DNA from: Candidatus Methanomethylophilaceae archaeon
GTDB taxonomy: Archaea; Thermoplasmatota; Thermoplasmata; Methanomassiliicoccales; Methanomethylophilaceae
Reading direction: 5' to 3'
Length of the DNA: 64,000 nt
Assembly (NCBI GenBank): GCA_017540825.1
Contig: JAFYAH010000049.1
Span: 62,001-126,000 of the forward strand
The notes beneath the pieces were generated by a model that was not told the origin of the DNA, did no database searches, and was given only the letters and a program-made list of their open reading frames with translations. A program made the position numbers and the translations under genes. This document shows, piece by piece, positions 25,778 through 34,746 of this stretch; position 1 is the first letter of the stretch, and every line of letters begins with the position of its first letter.

Positions 25778-26947
25778 TCAGACTCGAGCCCGACCATTCC
25801 TGTTCCCGGTTACAGAGGCCTGCATGCCCAGGCCGATCCTAAGTATGTTCTTCGCCGCGTTCACATCGCGATCTATGACCAGACCGCACATCGGACATTC
25901 ATGGACGCGGACGCCCAGGTCCTTCTTGACATAAAATCCGCAACCGGAACAGATCTGCGACGTATTCCTAGGATTGACGAAGACCACTTCGACACCTGCC
26001 TTTTCAGCTTTGTACTCTATCATCCCTACAAATGTTCTCCAGGCCGCTGTGCTCTGGCTTCTTCTCCCTGCATGGGTGCGGTAATGCCCGATCATCTTCT
26101 TCACATCGATGTCTTCCAATGCGATCATCGAATAGCTTCCGACTATCGCAGTAGAACGCTTGTGCATATCGTCTTTCATCTGGTTGTTGTAATGTTCGAA
26201 GAGATGGTCCAGCCTGCGCTTGTATCTCGTATGCTCTTCCGATCCGATCTCATAGGAAGCCATTTTCCGCTGTATCTTGATCATTTTTGAAGACATCCTA
26301 TCGTACTGCTTCTTGTTGTCGTAGAACGTCCCGTCAGAAAAGGCTGCCAGATTGTTTAAGCCTAGATCGATACCTACAGGCTTTGCATCCCTTGTACGCT
26401 CGCTCTGGCAGCCTTCGTCGTTCTGGATGAGAAAAATCGTGGCATACCACTTTCCTGTGAGCGATTTTGTCACCGTGCATGAAAAAGGAGCGCCTTCCAT
26501 AGGCCTGTGAGCCACGCATTTCACATTCCCTATCCCATGCAGCCAGAGCCTGCCGCCAGGAATCAGGCGAACGTCGCCTTTGTACCTGGGATACGTGAAA
26601 GAACAATACCTGTCCAGGTCTTTATCAGCAGGCAATGCGGCCGAATGATCTCCGCTGCTCCTCAATGACTGGAATCTGGAGAAAGCCCTGTGCACGCGAA
26701 GCGCTACGTCACCAAGGCAATCGGGAAACACCAGGTCCAACTGCGGAATCTCGAGCTTCAAGACGTATTCGCAGTACTCGTGAATGGAGTCCGAATCCAA
26801 GATCCTTCCATCAGCTTCGAACGCTCTTCTGCACATCTCCGCCTCCTTGTTATAGGCGAGCATGCATAGCTCCAGAAAATTGTCCATCTGCTTAGCCTGT
26901 GTCCTGTTTGGGTATAGCCTGTATCTCACGTTCCTGAACCTTGGCAT
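25778..26947 (-). CDS. tnpB: TnpB, RNA-guided nuclease of an IS200/IS605-type element
   Basis: The 389-residue protein begins with the OrfB helix-turn-helix-like N terminus (FRNVRYRLYPNRTQAKQM). It has the three RuvC acidic sites in order: VGIDLGLNN (Asp), MIALEDIDV (Glu) and CGLVIDRDVNAAKNI (Asp). Between the last two lies a zinc finger, CSGCG and CPMCG, 18 residues apart. All catalytic residues are intact, so it may be active as a reRNA-guided DNA nuclease. No TnpA transposase is present in the window, so it is a lone tnpB that either moves in trans or is stranded. Base composition is slightly lower in GC than the neighbours. Its 3' end faces tRNA-Gly, 100 bases away. Confidence 0.93.
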   Translation of the reverse strand: MPRFRNVRYRLYPNRTQAKQMDNFLELCMLAYNKEAEMCRRAFEADGRILDSDSIHEYCEYVLKLEIPQLDLVFPDCLGDVALRVHRAFSRFQSLRSSGDHSAALPADKDLDRYCSFTYPRYKGDVRLIPGGRLWLHGIGNVKCVAHRPMEGAPFSCTVTKSLTGKWYATIFLIQNDEGCQSERTRDAKPVGIDLGLNNLAAFSDGTFYDNKKQYDRMSSKMIKIQRKMASYEIGSEEHTRYKRRLDHLFEHYNNQMKDDMHKRSTAIVGSYSMIALEDIDVKKMIGHYRTHAGRRSQSTAAWRTFVGMIEYKAEKAGVEVVFVNPRNTSQICSGCGFYVKKDLGVRVHECPMCGLVIDRDVNAAKNILRIGLGMQASVTGNRNGRARV

Positions 26948-27012
26948 GACACGCTCATCAAGAGAACATAAGAAAGCCGTTCTGCTTGCGAGATAAGGTT
27001 GTTAAAATAAAA

Positions 27013-27030
27013 CCCGAGCCGAAGCCCGGG
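27013..27030 (-). terminator. Terminator after isocitrate dehydrogenase gene
   Basis: CCCGAGC-CGAA-GCCCGGG (one mismatch) is followed on the minus strand by TTTTATTTT, a standard hairpin plus T-run layout, about 20 bases past the stop. Confidence 0.6.
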
Positions 27031-27047
27031 AAGCTGTTTTTCTTGAA

Positions 27048-28262
27048 TCAAGAGCTCTTGGCGGCGCCGACGTAGCTGTTCCAAGCCTGTTCGAGGTCCG
27101 GCCTCTGGATGGTGTCCATGACATACTGTGCGAACTCGTCGCCGGTCGCTCCGGTATCCCTGCCGGTCATGACGAGCTTCTTCTCGAACTGGCAGCATAT
27201 GTCGAGGGCCATCTCGAGCTTCCTTCCCTTCTCTCCCTCTCCGATGTGGTTCATCATCAGGACGACAGCCTTGATCATGCTGCAGGGATCGGCATACTGG
27301 GCCCTTCCCTCCGTGACCATCCTCGGAGCGGATCCGTGAATGGCCTCGAACATGGCGTACCTCTTTCCAAGGTTGGCGGAGCCTGCGGTCCCGACGCCGC
27401 CCTGGATCTGCGCAGCCTCGTCGGTGATGATGTCCCCGTAAAGGTTGGGAAGGACGAAGACGCGGAAGTCACTCCTCCTGGCAGGGTCTATGAGCTTGGC
27501 GGTGGCGATGTCGATGAACCAGTCGTCCCATCTGACCTGCGGATAGTCCTTTGCGACCTGCTCGGCTATGCTGAGGAACTTTCCGTCTGTGGTCTTGATG
27601 ATGTTGGCTTTCGTGACGAGGGACACGTAGTTCAGGTTGTTCTTCGCAGCATAGTCGAAGCCCAGCCTGATGATCCTCTCGGTGCCCTGGGTGGTGGCGA
27701 TGCAGAAGTCCATGGCCAGGTCGTCCGTGACGTTGAGGCCGTCGCTTCCCATCACATAGGAGCCTTCGGTGTTCTCCCTGAAGAAGGTCCAGTTGATTCC
27801 CAGCTCCGGCACGGACACCGGCCTGACGTTGGCGAACAGGTCGAGCTCCTTCCTCATGGCGACGTTTGCGCTCTCGATGTTCGGCCAGGGGTCTCCCTTC
27901 TTGGGCGTCGTCGTGGGGCCCTTCAGTATGACATGGCACTTCTTCAGCTCCGCCAGGGTGTCGTCGGGTATGGCCTTCATGACTTCTACGCGCCTCTCTA
28001 TGGTCAGGCCGTCGATCTGCCTTATCTCGACCTTCCCGGCCTTTATCTTGTCGGCCAGGAGGAACTCCATGACCTTCTGTGCTGAAGCGCAGATGTACGG
28101 GCCGATCCCGTCCCCGCCGCAGACTCCTATGACGAGCTTGTCCAGCTTGGAATAGTCGACCCAATCGCCCTCGCCTTTGAGGACCTCGACCCTCTCGAGC
28201 TGCTTTCTCAGAAGGGCGCCGAATCTCTCCTGCGCCGCTTTAATGGCCTGTTCATCAACCAT
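27048..28262 (-). CDS. icd: Isocitrate/isopropylmalate dehydrogenase family protein, probably isocitrate dehydrogenase
   Basis: The 404-residue protein belongs to the decarboxylating beta-hydroxyacid dehydrogenases and would turn isocitrate into 2-oxoglutarate. Landmarks are VCGGDGIGPYI, KGPTTTP, ANVAMRKELDLFANVRPV (substrate Arg and Ser/Asn region), FRENTEGSYVMG, NLYGDIITDEAAQIQGGVG (metal-binding Asp residues; the family signature) and FEAIHGSAPRM. The ATG at 28262 follows a well-placed TATA box. The length fits archaeal NADP-type enzymes. Isopropylmalate or homoisocitrate dehydrogenase activity cannot be excluded, but the N terminus resembles NADP-isocitrate enzymes. It is a single-gene unit between two terminators. 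Confidence 0.85.
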   Translation of the reverse strand: MVDEQAIKAAQERFGALLRKQLERVEVLKGEGDWVDYSKLDKLVIGVCGGDGIGPYICASAQKVMEFLLADKIKAGKVEIRQIDGLTIERRVEVMKAIPDDTLAELKKCHVILKGPTTTPKKGDPWPNIESANVAMRKELDLFANVRPVSVPELGINWTFFRENTEGSYVMGSDGLNVTDDLAMDFCIATTQGTERIIRLGFDYAAKNNLNYVSLVTKANIIKTTDGKFLSIAEQVAKDYPQVRWDDWFIDIATAKLIDPARRSDFRVFVLPNLYGDIITDEAAQIQGGVGTAGSANLGKRYAMFEAIHGSAPRMVTEGRAQYADPCSMIKAVVLMMNHIGEGEKGRKLEMALDICCQFEKKLVMTGRDTGATGDEFAQYVMDTIQRPDLEQAWNSYVGAAKSS

Positions 28263-28291
28263 TGGTATCGTCCGCTCGTACGGATTTATCT

Positions 28292-28300
28292 TATTAAAAA
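28292..28300 (-). promoter_or_regulatory. TATA box of the isocitrate dehydrogenase gene
   Basis: The minus strand reads TTTTTAATA, 30-38 bases before the ATG at 28262, consistent with a nearly leaderless transcript. Confidence 0.5.
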
Positions 28301-28305
28301 TCTGA

Positions 28306-28330
28306 CCAGGGCCTTCGGACCGGGCCCTGG
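28306..28330 (-). terminator. Terminator after the M18 aminopeptidase gene
   Basis: An eight-base stem CCAGGGCC/GGCCCTGG with a nine-base loop is followed on the minus strand by TCAGATTTTT. The T-run is shared with the next promoter's TATA box. Confidence 0.6.
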
Positions 28331-28372
28331 AGGATGAAAAGGTGGCCGCCCGCGCGGGAACGGCCGCTTGGT

Positions 28373-29788
28373 TCAGAACAGCTTGGGCTTCTTGCTGTTG
28401 TAGACGGCGTAGATCGCCCTGTAGAGCATGTACTCGTCCGCCTTGGAGGTCACTTCGACAGGGGCGTGCATCGACAGCACCGGGATCCCGATGTCGACGG
28501 TGTCGATGTTGTGGACGGATATCTCCGATGCGATCGTCCCGCCGCCTCCGACGTCGATCTTCCCGAGCTCCCCCATCTGCCACGAGACCCCGTCCTCCCT
28601 GAGGATGCTGAGGATGTAGTCCATCATCTCGGCGGAGGCGTCGTTGGTGCTGTACTTCCCCCTGGCTCCGTCGTACTTGGATATTATGGGGCCGTGGTTG
28701 AGGAAGGCGCAGTTCTTCGTGTCGTAGACCTCTCCGAAGGCGGGGTCGAACGCCGATCCCACGTCTGCGGAGAGGCAGACGGAGTTGCGCATGACGTGCC
28801 TCACCTCCGCTCCCTCCGCCTGGGCCAGGTCCTCTACGAAGTCCCTGAACAGATAAGACCTCATCCCGGTGACGCCGTCGGACCCGGTCTCCTCCTTGTC
28901 GGCGAAGATGGTGACCGTCGTGTACTCGGGGGAGACAGTGTCCAGCTCGGCCATGAGTTCGGCGTAGGCGCAGGAGCTGTCGTCCTGTCCGTAGCCTGCG
29001 ACCATGGACCTGTCGAACCCCATGTCCCTGGCCTTGAAGGCGGGGACGGCGCAGAGCTCTGCGGACTCGAAGTCTGCCTCCCTGATGCCGTACTTCTCGT
29101 TGATGGCCGCCATGACGGCGAGCTTGACCTTGTCGGAGACCTTCTCGTCGTCGTAGGGCCACGAGCCGATGAGGAGGTTGAGCTGCTCCCCGTCTATGAC
29201 CTTGGAGGCGGTCTTGGACATCTGGTCCTGGGCGAGATGGACCAGGAGGTCGGTTATGCAGAAGGAGGGCTCGTCCTCCTCCTCTCCTATCCTGACGACG
29301 ACGGTTGTCCCGTCCGACTTCTTCACGACCCCGCGTATGGACAGTGGGACCGTGGTCCACTGGTACTTCTTGATGCCTCCGTAGTAGTGCGTCTTGAAGT
29401 AGGCCATTCCCGAGTCCTCGAACAGGGGATGCGGCTTGAAGTCCAGCCTGGGGCTGTCGACGTGGGCGACCGAGACGCGGATCCCTTCGACGATCGGCTT
29501 CTTCCCCTTGGTGCACATTATGATGTTCTTGCCGCGGTTGACCATGTAGAACTTCTCGCCAGCGGAGTAGACCTTCCCGCGGACGAACTCGGTGTACCCG
29601 CGATCCTTGAGGATGGGCAGGACGTACGCGACGGCCTCGCGCTCCGTCTTGTTGGACAGGAACTTCTTGTAGCCTTCGCAGAACTCGGACGCCTTCTCCA
29701 GCAGAGAGGGGTCCTTCTCGGCGAGGCTCTTCGGCTTTCTGAGCAGGTCTTCGGCCAGGAGCTGGCCCTTGGTCTTCTCTTCTTCCAT
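28373..29788 (-). CDS. M18 family zinc aminopeptidase
   Basis: The 471-residue protein is an M18 (aspartyl/leucyl aminopeptidase I type) di-zinc exopeptidase of the cytoplasm that trims N-terminal residues of peptides. Metal-site motifs are present: VSVAHVDSPRLDFKP (His and Asp), YGQDDSSCAY (Asp), FADKEETGSDG (catalytic Glu pair), LSADVGSAFDP (Asp) and PVLSMHAPVEVTSKAD (His). The length fits the family. ATG 29788 (MEEEKTKGQLLAEDLL) was chosen over the GTG two codons upstream. A terminator follows. The methylthioadenosine phosphorylase gene lies 115 bases upstream on the same strand, and co-transcription is possible but not shown. Confidence 0.92.
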   Translation of the reverse strand: MEEEKTKGQLLAEDLLRKPKSLAEKDPSLLEKASEFCEGYKKFLSNKTEREAVAYVLPILKDRGYTEFVRGKVYSAGEKFYMVNRGKNIIMCTKGKKPIVEGIRVSVAHVDSPRLDFKPHPLFEDSGMAYFKTHYYGGIKKYQWTTVPLSIRGVVKKSDGTTVVVRIGEEEDEPSFCITDLLVHLAQDQMSKTASKVIDGEQLNLLIGSWPYDDEKVSDKVKLAVMAAINEKYGIREADFESAELCAVPAFKARDMGFDRSMVAGYGQDDSSCAYAELMAELDTVSPEYTTVTIFADKEETGSDGVTGMRSYLFRDFVEDLAQAEGAEVRHVMRNSVCLSADVGSAFDPAFGEVYDTKNCAFLNHGPIISKYDGARGKYSTNDASAEMMDYILSILREDGVSWQMGELGKIDVGGGGTIASEISVHNIDTVDIGIPVLSMHAPVEVTSKADEYMLYRAIYAVYNSKKPKLF

Positions 29789-29902
29789 GCCCACGTCATC
29801 GATGAACTCGGTACTTCAATATTCCCAAAGGGCCGGATGTGCGGCAGGACTCCACGGGAAGGCTGGAAATCGGAGGCCTGCCGCTGGACGAAGGCAGGGT
29901 TC

Positions 29903-30685
29903 TCAGAGCGCCCCTGCGCCCTTGGCCGCTTCGATGCAGGACCCGCATCCGTCCGCATGGATCCTGGGCAGGCCCGTCTCCAGGAGCCTGAGCACCTTGT
30001 CCAGGCATTCGGACATCGTCTTCACGACCATGTCGATGTCCACCGGCTCGTCCTTCCACACGTCGTAGTCCGTGACCGTGGCCAGGCTGCAGTAGCACAT
30101 GCCGAGCTCCCTGGCCAGCTGGCACTCCGGGACGACGGTCATCCCGATGATGTCGGCGAAGTTCCTGAACATCATGCTCTCGGCCCTGGTGGAGAACCTG
30201 GGCCCTTCGATGCAGAGGTAGCGCCCGCCCAGATGGTATTTGATGCCCAGCTGCTCGGCGGCCTCGGCGAATATGCCGTTGAGGTACGGGCAGAACGGGT
30301 CCGCGATGGATATGTGGACGACCTTGTCGTCGAAGTAGGTGTAGTCCCTCTTCTTCGTGAAGTCGACGAACTGGTCGGCGATGACCAGGTCCCCGGGCGC
30401 GAACTGCTCCTGGAGAGAGCCTACGGCGCAGGCGGATATGACGTATTTGCATCCCAGCTCCTTGAGGGCCCACATGTTCGCCCTGTACGGCACCGAGGAT
30501 GGCGGGTACCTCTCCTCTCCGGTCCCGTGGCGGAACAGGAACGCCACCTCCACGCCTGCTATCCTGCCGATCATGATCTTGGACGACGTCTTTCCGTAGG
30601 GCGTGTCCGGACGGACCTCCCTTGTCAGCTCGAAGGTGTCGGGGTTGTATATCCCGGTGCCTCCGACTATAGCGATCTCTGGCAT
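29903..30685 (-). CDS. mtnP: 5'-methylthioadenosine (or methylthioinosine) phosphorylase
   Basis: The 260-residue protein is a trimeric-type purine nucleoside phosphorylase that cleaves methylthioadenosine with phosphate, recycling the product of polyamine and other SAM reactions. Motifs are AIVGGTGIYNPDTFEL (phosphate loop), FLFRHGTGE (phosphate His), YLCIEGPRFSTRAES, IGMTVVPECQLARELG (where the family usually reads NMT..PEA..LAREA) and ATVTDYDVW. Archaeal homologues may prefer methylthioinosine, and the base-binding Asp in VTDYD is compatible with an adenine-type substrate. The C-terminal CGSC is a pair of cysteines seen in thermostable homologues. Start ATG 30685 gives the canonical N terminus. 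Confidence 0.9.
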   Translation of the reverse strand: MPEIAIVGGTGIYNPDTFELTREVRPDTPYGKTSSKIMIGRIAGVEVAFLFRHGTGEERYPPSSVPYRANMWALKELGCKYVISACAVGSLQEQFAPGDLVIADQFVDFTKKRDYTYFDDKVVHISIADPFCPYLNGIFAEAAEQLGIKYHLGGRYLCIEGPRFSTRAESMMFRNFADIIGMTVVPECQLARELGMCYCSLATVTDYDVWKDEPVDIDMVVKTMSECLDKVLRLLETGLPRIHADGCGSCIEAAKGAGAL

Positions 30686-30738
30686 GCCCACGCCTAGATT
30701 CTCTGCGTATATCTGTTTAACTGGGCTCGGACGGACGG

Positions 30739-32154
30739 TCAGGCTGCGCGCCTCTCCTCGTCGAACGCGTATGCCAGGATCAGCGTCAGGACCGACAGGG
30801 CCGTCCCGACGACCATGGCGAACCAGAACCCTCCCATGAACTCCTCCACGGAGAGCACCGAGATGAGCGCGCCCTGGGCGCCGGATCCGAGAGAGAACAG
30901 CCCCGAGTACAGCGCGGAGCCCAGCGCGCAGCCGAAGTATATCACGAACGAGACCATCGGGGAGGCCGCCCCCCTCTTGTCCGCGTCGACGCTGTCGATT
31001 ATCCTGTTCCCCAGGGATCCACCTCCGAACCCCCATATCACGCCCAGGAGCACCACGGCGACCATCATTGGCAGAGGGGATTCCGTCCCGGCGAAGACCA
31101 GGGACAGCGACATCGCGACCATGGAGGCCGTCGCCAGTATGACGTAGTGCCTGTTCCCTTTCAGCGGCACCCTCTTCCCTATGGGAACGCACATAACCAG
31201 GGTCGCAACGGACTGCACGCAGAGCACGACGCCCGTCATCATGACGTCGTAGCCGAGGACCAGCTGCATGTAGAACGGAAGCAGGTAGAATACGCCCATC
31301 CAGCAGAGGTTGACCATCAGGAACACCGTGATGGCAGCCAGCGTGGCCGGCCTCCTGAACACCGACGTCTCCAGGACCGGCTCCCGGACCTTCCTCTCCC
31401 GGAAAGCGAACAGGACGATGAGCACTGCGAAAGCCGCCGACATCATGGCGGATGACGGCCCGAACCCGTGAGCCGGCGCAGACTCGATGACGTACAGGCC
31501 GAGCACCATGGCCGCGAACAGCAGAGCGGAGCCCAGGTAGTCGAAGCTGGACCTGTCGAGCCCGGGGTCCTTCGGGACCGACCTGATAGCAAGCGCGGCT
31601 CCGGCCAGGCCTATGGGCACGTTGAACAGGAATATCCAGCCCCAGTCCAGGAACTCGGAGAGGACGCCTCCGAGTATGGGGCCGCAGGCTCCCCCCACCG
31701 AGTATCCGAGCACGGATATGGACAGCCCCAGGGCGGTCTGCTCGCGAGGGAGGTGCTTGACCGCTATCATTATGCCGGAGGCGGAGAGCATCCCCGCTCC
31801 GATCCCCTGGGCCGCCCTGAAGGCCAGCAGCATCCAGAATGTCTGCGAGAAGGCGCACAGCAGCGACCCGACGGCGAAAACCGCGAACCCCGCGGTTATG
31901 ATCAGCTTCAGTGCGCCCTTGTCGCACATCTTGCCGAACACGAGGATGAGCCCCGCCATCATCAGGAAGTAGACCGTGATGACCCAGGAGGAGTCGGCGG
32001 CGCTCACGTCGAAAGCGTCGGCTATGTCCGGCAGGACGGTGGTGACTATCGTCCCGTCCAGCCCGTCGACGAACGCCGCGAGGGCGATGACGGCGAACAG
32101 CATCGTCGTCTCCCCCTTCGTCCTAGCGAAGCGGCCTGCGCTGAAAGGGCTCAT
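30739..32154 (-). CDS. MFS multidrug-type exporter (EmrB/QacA, DHA2-like)
   Basis: The 471-residue protein has about 14 membrane segments. Motifs typical of DHA2 exporters are AFVDGLDGTIVTTVLPDIA in helix 1, FRAAQGIGAGMLSASG, GYSVGGACGPILGGVL (antiporter motif C) and WIFLFNVPIGLAG. The start ATG 32154 overlaps the stop of the upstream PHP gene (ATGA), so it is translationally coupled to the end of the histidine operon. The substrate is unknown. Coupling to a histidine operon could hint at export of an amino acid or analogue, but this is inference. The overlap implies that ribosomes must pass the in-frame TAG of the PHP gene to reach this start. Confidence 0.9.
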   Translation of the reverse strand: MSPFSAGRFARTKGETTMLFAVIALAAFVDGLDGTIVTTVLPDIADAFDVSAADSSWVITVYFLMMAGLILVFGKMCDKGALKLIITAGFAVFAVGSLLCAFSQTFWMLLAFRAAQGIGAGMLSASGIMIAVKHLPREQTALGLSISVLGYSVGGACGPILGGVLSEFLDWGWIFLFNVPIGLAGAALAIRSVPKDPGLDRSSFDYLGSALLFAAMVLGLYVIESAPAHGFGPSSAMMSAAFAVLIVLFAFRERKVREPVLETSVFRRPATLAAITVFLMVNLCWMGVFYLLPFYMQLVLGYDVMMTGVVLCVQSVATLVMCVPIGKRVPLKGNRHYVILATASMVAMSLSLVFAGTESPLPMMVAVVLLGVIWGFGGGSLGNRIIDSVDADKRGAASPMVSFVIYFGCALGSALYSGLFSLGSGAQGALISVLSVEEFMGGFWFAMVVGTALSVLTLILAYAFDEERRAA

Positions 32155-32813
32155 CGGTATGTTCGGCGCAGCGCCCTGATGGCCTCGAAGGGGGTCACGT
32201 TTATGGCCAGCTCTACCTCCTCGTCGGTCATGCCGGCCCCGCGCGCCACCACCCTCGCGGCGGCCTCGTCCATGAGGTTCTCCGGGGCGTGGGTGTCGGA
32301 ATCGACAATCATCTTGGCGCCCGCCTCCCTGGCGACCTTCACGACGTGCCCGTTGGTTATGTTGTGGCCCATCCTCCCGGTCACCTCTATGAGGACCCCG
32401 TTCTCCTTTGCCAGCAGGGCCTCTTCGAGGGTCAGGAAGCCCGGGTGCGCGAGGACGTCTATGTCCGGGTTCTCCGCGGAGCTGCGGTTGGTGCCCTGCT
32501 AGACGGGCTCGACCACGGTCTCCCCGTGGACCACCACCCATTCGGCCCCGAACGACCTGGCCGCCTCGGCCACCTTGGCTATCTTGCACGGAGGGACGTG
32601 CGTTATCTCCACCCCGGGTATGACCCTGATGTAGTCCTCGCACAGTTCCGAGGCCTTGACGACGTTGGTGACCACCCACTCCACGTTGGTCATGTCCACG
32701 TGGTCCGTGATGGCTATCGCGTCGTGGCCGAGGACCATCGCCCTCCTGACCAGCTCCGCCGGGATCAGCTCCCCGTCGCTGTAGACCGTGTGGGTGTGCA
32801 GGTCGGCCCTCAT
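32151..32813 (-). CDS. PHP-domain phosphatase, probable histidinol-phosphatase, with in-frame TAG
   Basis: The frame runs from ATG 32813 to TGA 32151 (220 residues) with a single TAG at 32499-32501 (codon 105). Both sides belong to one PHP domain: [16 protein letters not shown] (metal His-x-His), AITDHVD, VIPGVEITH and VVVHGETVVEPV before the TAG; QGTNRSSAENPDIDVLAHPG, GHNITNGHV and IVDSDTHAPENL (Asp-x-His metal ligands) after it. Truncation at the TAG would remove half of the metal site. The gene overlaps hisIE upstream (ATGA) and the MFS gene downstream (ATGA), so the frame must be translated through. In this operon it is the best candidate for the histidinol-phosphate phosphatase step. A DNA polymerase-like PHP role is unlikely at this size. 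Confidence 0.87.
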
Positions 32814-33412
32814 TTCGCCCTCTCTGAGAGCTTGGCGTAGACCTTCTCCATGGGAAGCCCGGACTTCTCGATGGCGACCATCGTGTGGTATATCAGGTCC
32901 GCCAGCTCCCATGCCATCTCGCCCTCGTCCTTGTCCTTGATGGCAAGGGCGAACTCCCCGGCCTCCTCGATGACCTTCTTGCACATGCGGGTCTCGTCGG
33001 ACAGCAGCTTGCAGGTGTAGCTCCCCTCGCGGGGGTTCCTGTGCCTGTCCTCGATGACGCGCTTGAGATCGGGTATTATGGCCATCGTGTTGGACGCGTC
33101 GCCGTATACGACCTCGTCGAAGCAGGAGGGGTTGCCGGTGTGGCATGCGACCCCGGTCTGCTCCACCCTGACGAGGAGCGTGTCGCCGTCGCAGTCGGTC
33201 TGTATGGACTTTATCTTCTGGACGTTCCCGGACTCCTCGCCCTTCTTCCAGAGCTTCTGCCTGCTCCTGGACCAGAAGTGGGTGTACCCCGTGCTCTTCA
33301 TGAGCCCGACCGCCTCCTCGTTGGCCCAGGCCACCATGAGCACCTCGTTGGTGATCCAGTCCTGCACGACCACCGTGATCAGCCCTTTGTCGTCGTATCT
33401 GAGTTCTGTCAT
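32810..33412 (-). CDS. hisIE: Phosphoribosyl-AMP cyclohydrolase / phosphoribosyl-ATP pyrophosphohydrolase
   Basis: The 200-residue bifunctional enzyme performs histidine steps 2 and 3. The HisI half (about residues 1-110) shows [43 protein letters not shown] and QTGVACHTG, with the zinc cysteines and Asp residues. The HisE half (about 112-198) shows [28 protein letters not shown] and [11 protein letters not shown], the MazG-like acidic metal site. Both sites are intact. It overlaps hisF upstream and the PHP gene downstream by four bases each. Confidence 0.95.
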   Translation of the reverse strand: MTELRYDDKGLITVVVQDWITNEVLMVAWANEEAVGLMKSTGYTHFWSRSRQKLWKKGEESGNVQKIKSIQTDCDGDTLLVRVEQTGVACHTGNPSCFDEVVYGDASNTMAIIPDLKRVIEDRHRNPREGSYTCKLLSDETRMCKKVIEEAGEFALAIKDKDEGEMAWELADLIYHTMVAIEKSGLPMEKVYAKLSERAK

Positions 33413-34161
33413 CTTACCACTATGCCCCTGTCCTTGAGGAACTCCTTGACCTCTGCGACCGTACACTCGTTGTAATGGAATATTGATGCGGCCAGCGCGG
33501 CGGAGGCACCGGTCTGCTGGAACACCTCTGCTATGTGCTCCTTGGACCCGCATCCTCCCGAGGCGATGACCGGTATGTCCACGGCGTCGGCGACGGCTGC
33601 GGTGAGGGGGATGTCGTACCCGGTCTTCACGCCGTCGGCGTCCATGGAGGTCAGCAGGATCTCCCCGGCCCCCAGGTCCTGGACCTTCTGCGCCCATTCC
33701 ACGGCGTCTATCCCGGTGGGACGGGTGCCTCCGTGGGTGAAGACCTCCCAGCGGTCCCCGACCTTCTTGCCGTCGATAGCCACTATGACGCACTGCTTCC
33801 CGAAGTCCTTGGCGCATTCTGTTATGATCCCGGGGTCGCTCACGGCCGCAGAGTTGACCGAGACCTTGTCGGCGCCGGAGTTGAGCGCGTCCCTCATGTC
33901 CTGGGCGCTCCTTATCCCGCCTCCGACGGCGAGAGGTATGGTGAGGTTCTTGGCGGTCTCGGAGACTATGTCGAGCATCGTCTGCCTCGCCTCCAGGGAA
34001 GCCGATATGTCCAGGAACGTGATCTCGTCCGCGCCCTGCCTCTCGTACTCCATGGCGAGCTGGGGAGGGTCCCCGACGTCTCTCAGTCCCTTGAAGTTGA
34101 TTCCCTTGACGACCCTGCCGTTCTTCATGTCCAGGCAGGGGATTATCCTCTTTGCCAGCAT
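33409..34161 (-). CDS. hisF: Imidazole glycerol phosphate synthase, cyclase subunit HisF
   Basis: The 250-residue (beta/alpha)8-barrel protein turns PRFAR plus ammonia into imidazole glycerol phosphate and AICAR, working with HisH. The catalytic Asp residues are in [15 protein letters not shown] and [15 protein letters not shown]. Phosphate sites are [13 protein letters not shown] and [13 protein letters not shown]. The N terminus [13 protein letters not shown] is canonical. It overlaps hisB by 19 bases upstream and hisIE by four bases downstream. Confidence 0.96.
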   Translation of the reverse strand: MLAKRIIPCLDMKNGRVVKGINFKGLRDVGDPPQLAMEYERQGADEITFLDISASLEARQTMLDIVSETAKNLTIPLAVGGGIRSAQDMRDALNSGADKVSVNSAAVSDPGIITECAKDFGKQCVIVAIDGKKVGDRWEVFTHGGTRPTGIDAVEWAQKVQDLGAGEILLTSMDADGVKTGYDIPLTAAVADAVDIPVIASGGCGSKEHIAEVFQQTGASAALAASIFHYNECTVAEVKEFLKDRGIVVR

Positions 34162-34718
34162 CGTCTAGCGCCTCCTATCTCTACCGTGTCCTTGGTGCTC
34201 AGCTCCTCGCCCCTGGGCCTGACGGCCTCCTTGAGGGCCTTCCCCATGGACTTGAATCCTGCTTCTATTATGTGGTGCTCGTCGAACCCGCGCATGACCA
34301 CCACGTGGAGGGTCATGCCTGCGGACATGGCGAAGCTCCTGAAGAAATGGTGAAACTCGGGCGAGGGGCAGTCTATGTCCGCGTACGGCCTGTCGACGAG
34401 GTCCAGGGACGTCATCACCAGCGCGTCGTCCATGGGGACCACGGCGGTGGCCATCCTCTCTATGGGCTTCCCGTCCAGGGCCTGCTGGAGCGCCTTGCCT
34501 ATGGTTATGGCCGTGTCCTCGATGATGTGGTGGTCGTTGTCGCCGTACGCGCTGACCTTGAGGTCGAAGGACGCGTACCTCGCCAGAGTCTCCACCATGT
34601 GCTTGAGGAACATTATGTTGCTCTCGACCTCGAACCTGCCTGTTCCGTCTATGTCCAGGTCGACGGAGATCTGGGTCTCCCTGGTCTTGCGCTCGATCCT
34701 AGCAGCCCTTCCCGACAT
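34143..34718 (-). CDS. hisB: Imidazoleglycerol-phosphate dehydratase
   Basis: The 191-residue monofunctional HisB dehydrates imidazole glycerol phosphate. The two Mn-binding sites are [13 protein letters not shown] and [32 protein letters not shown] matches the family's FLDHMLxxxxxHGxFD, with Lys and Val in place of two usual residues. The usual C terminus STKGVL is replaced by [18 protein letters not shown], produced by reading into hisF to a TAA. ATG 34718 is chosen because it matches family starts. The gene follows the HTH regulator by 28 bases. Confidence 0.93.
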   Translation of the reverse strand: MSGRAARIERKTRETQISVDLDIDGTGRFEVESNIMFLKHMVETLARYASFDLKVSAYGDNDHHIIEDTAITIGKALQQALDGKPIERMATAVVPMDDALVMTSLDLVDRPYADIDCPSPEFHHFFRSFAMSAGMTLHVVVMRGFDEHHIIEAGFKSMGKALKEAVRPRGEELSTKDTVEIGGARRCWQRG

Positions 34719-34746
34719 TCTACCGTGCCCGCATAAGAGCCGGACG

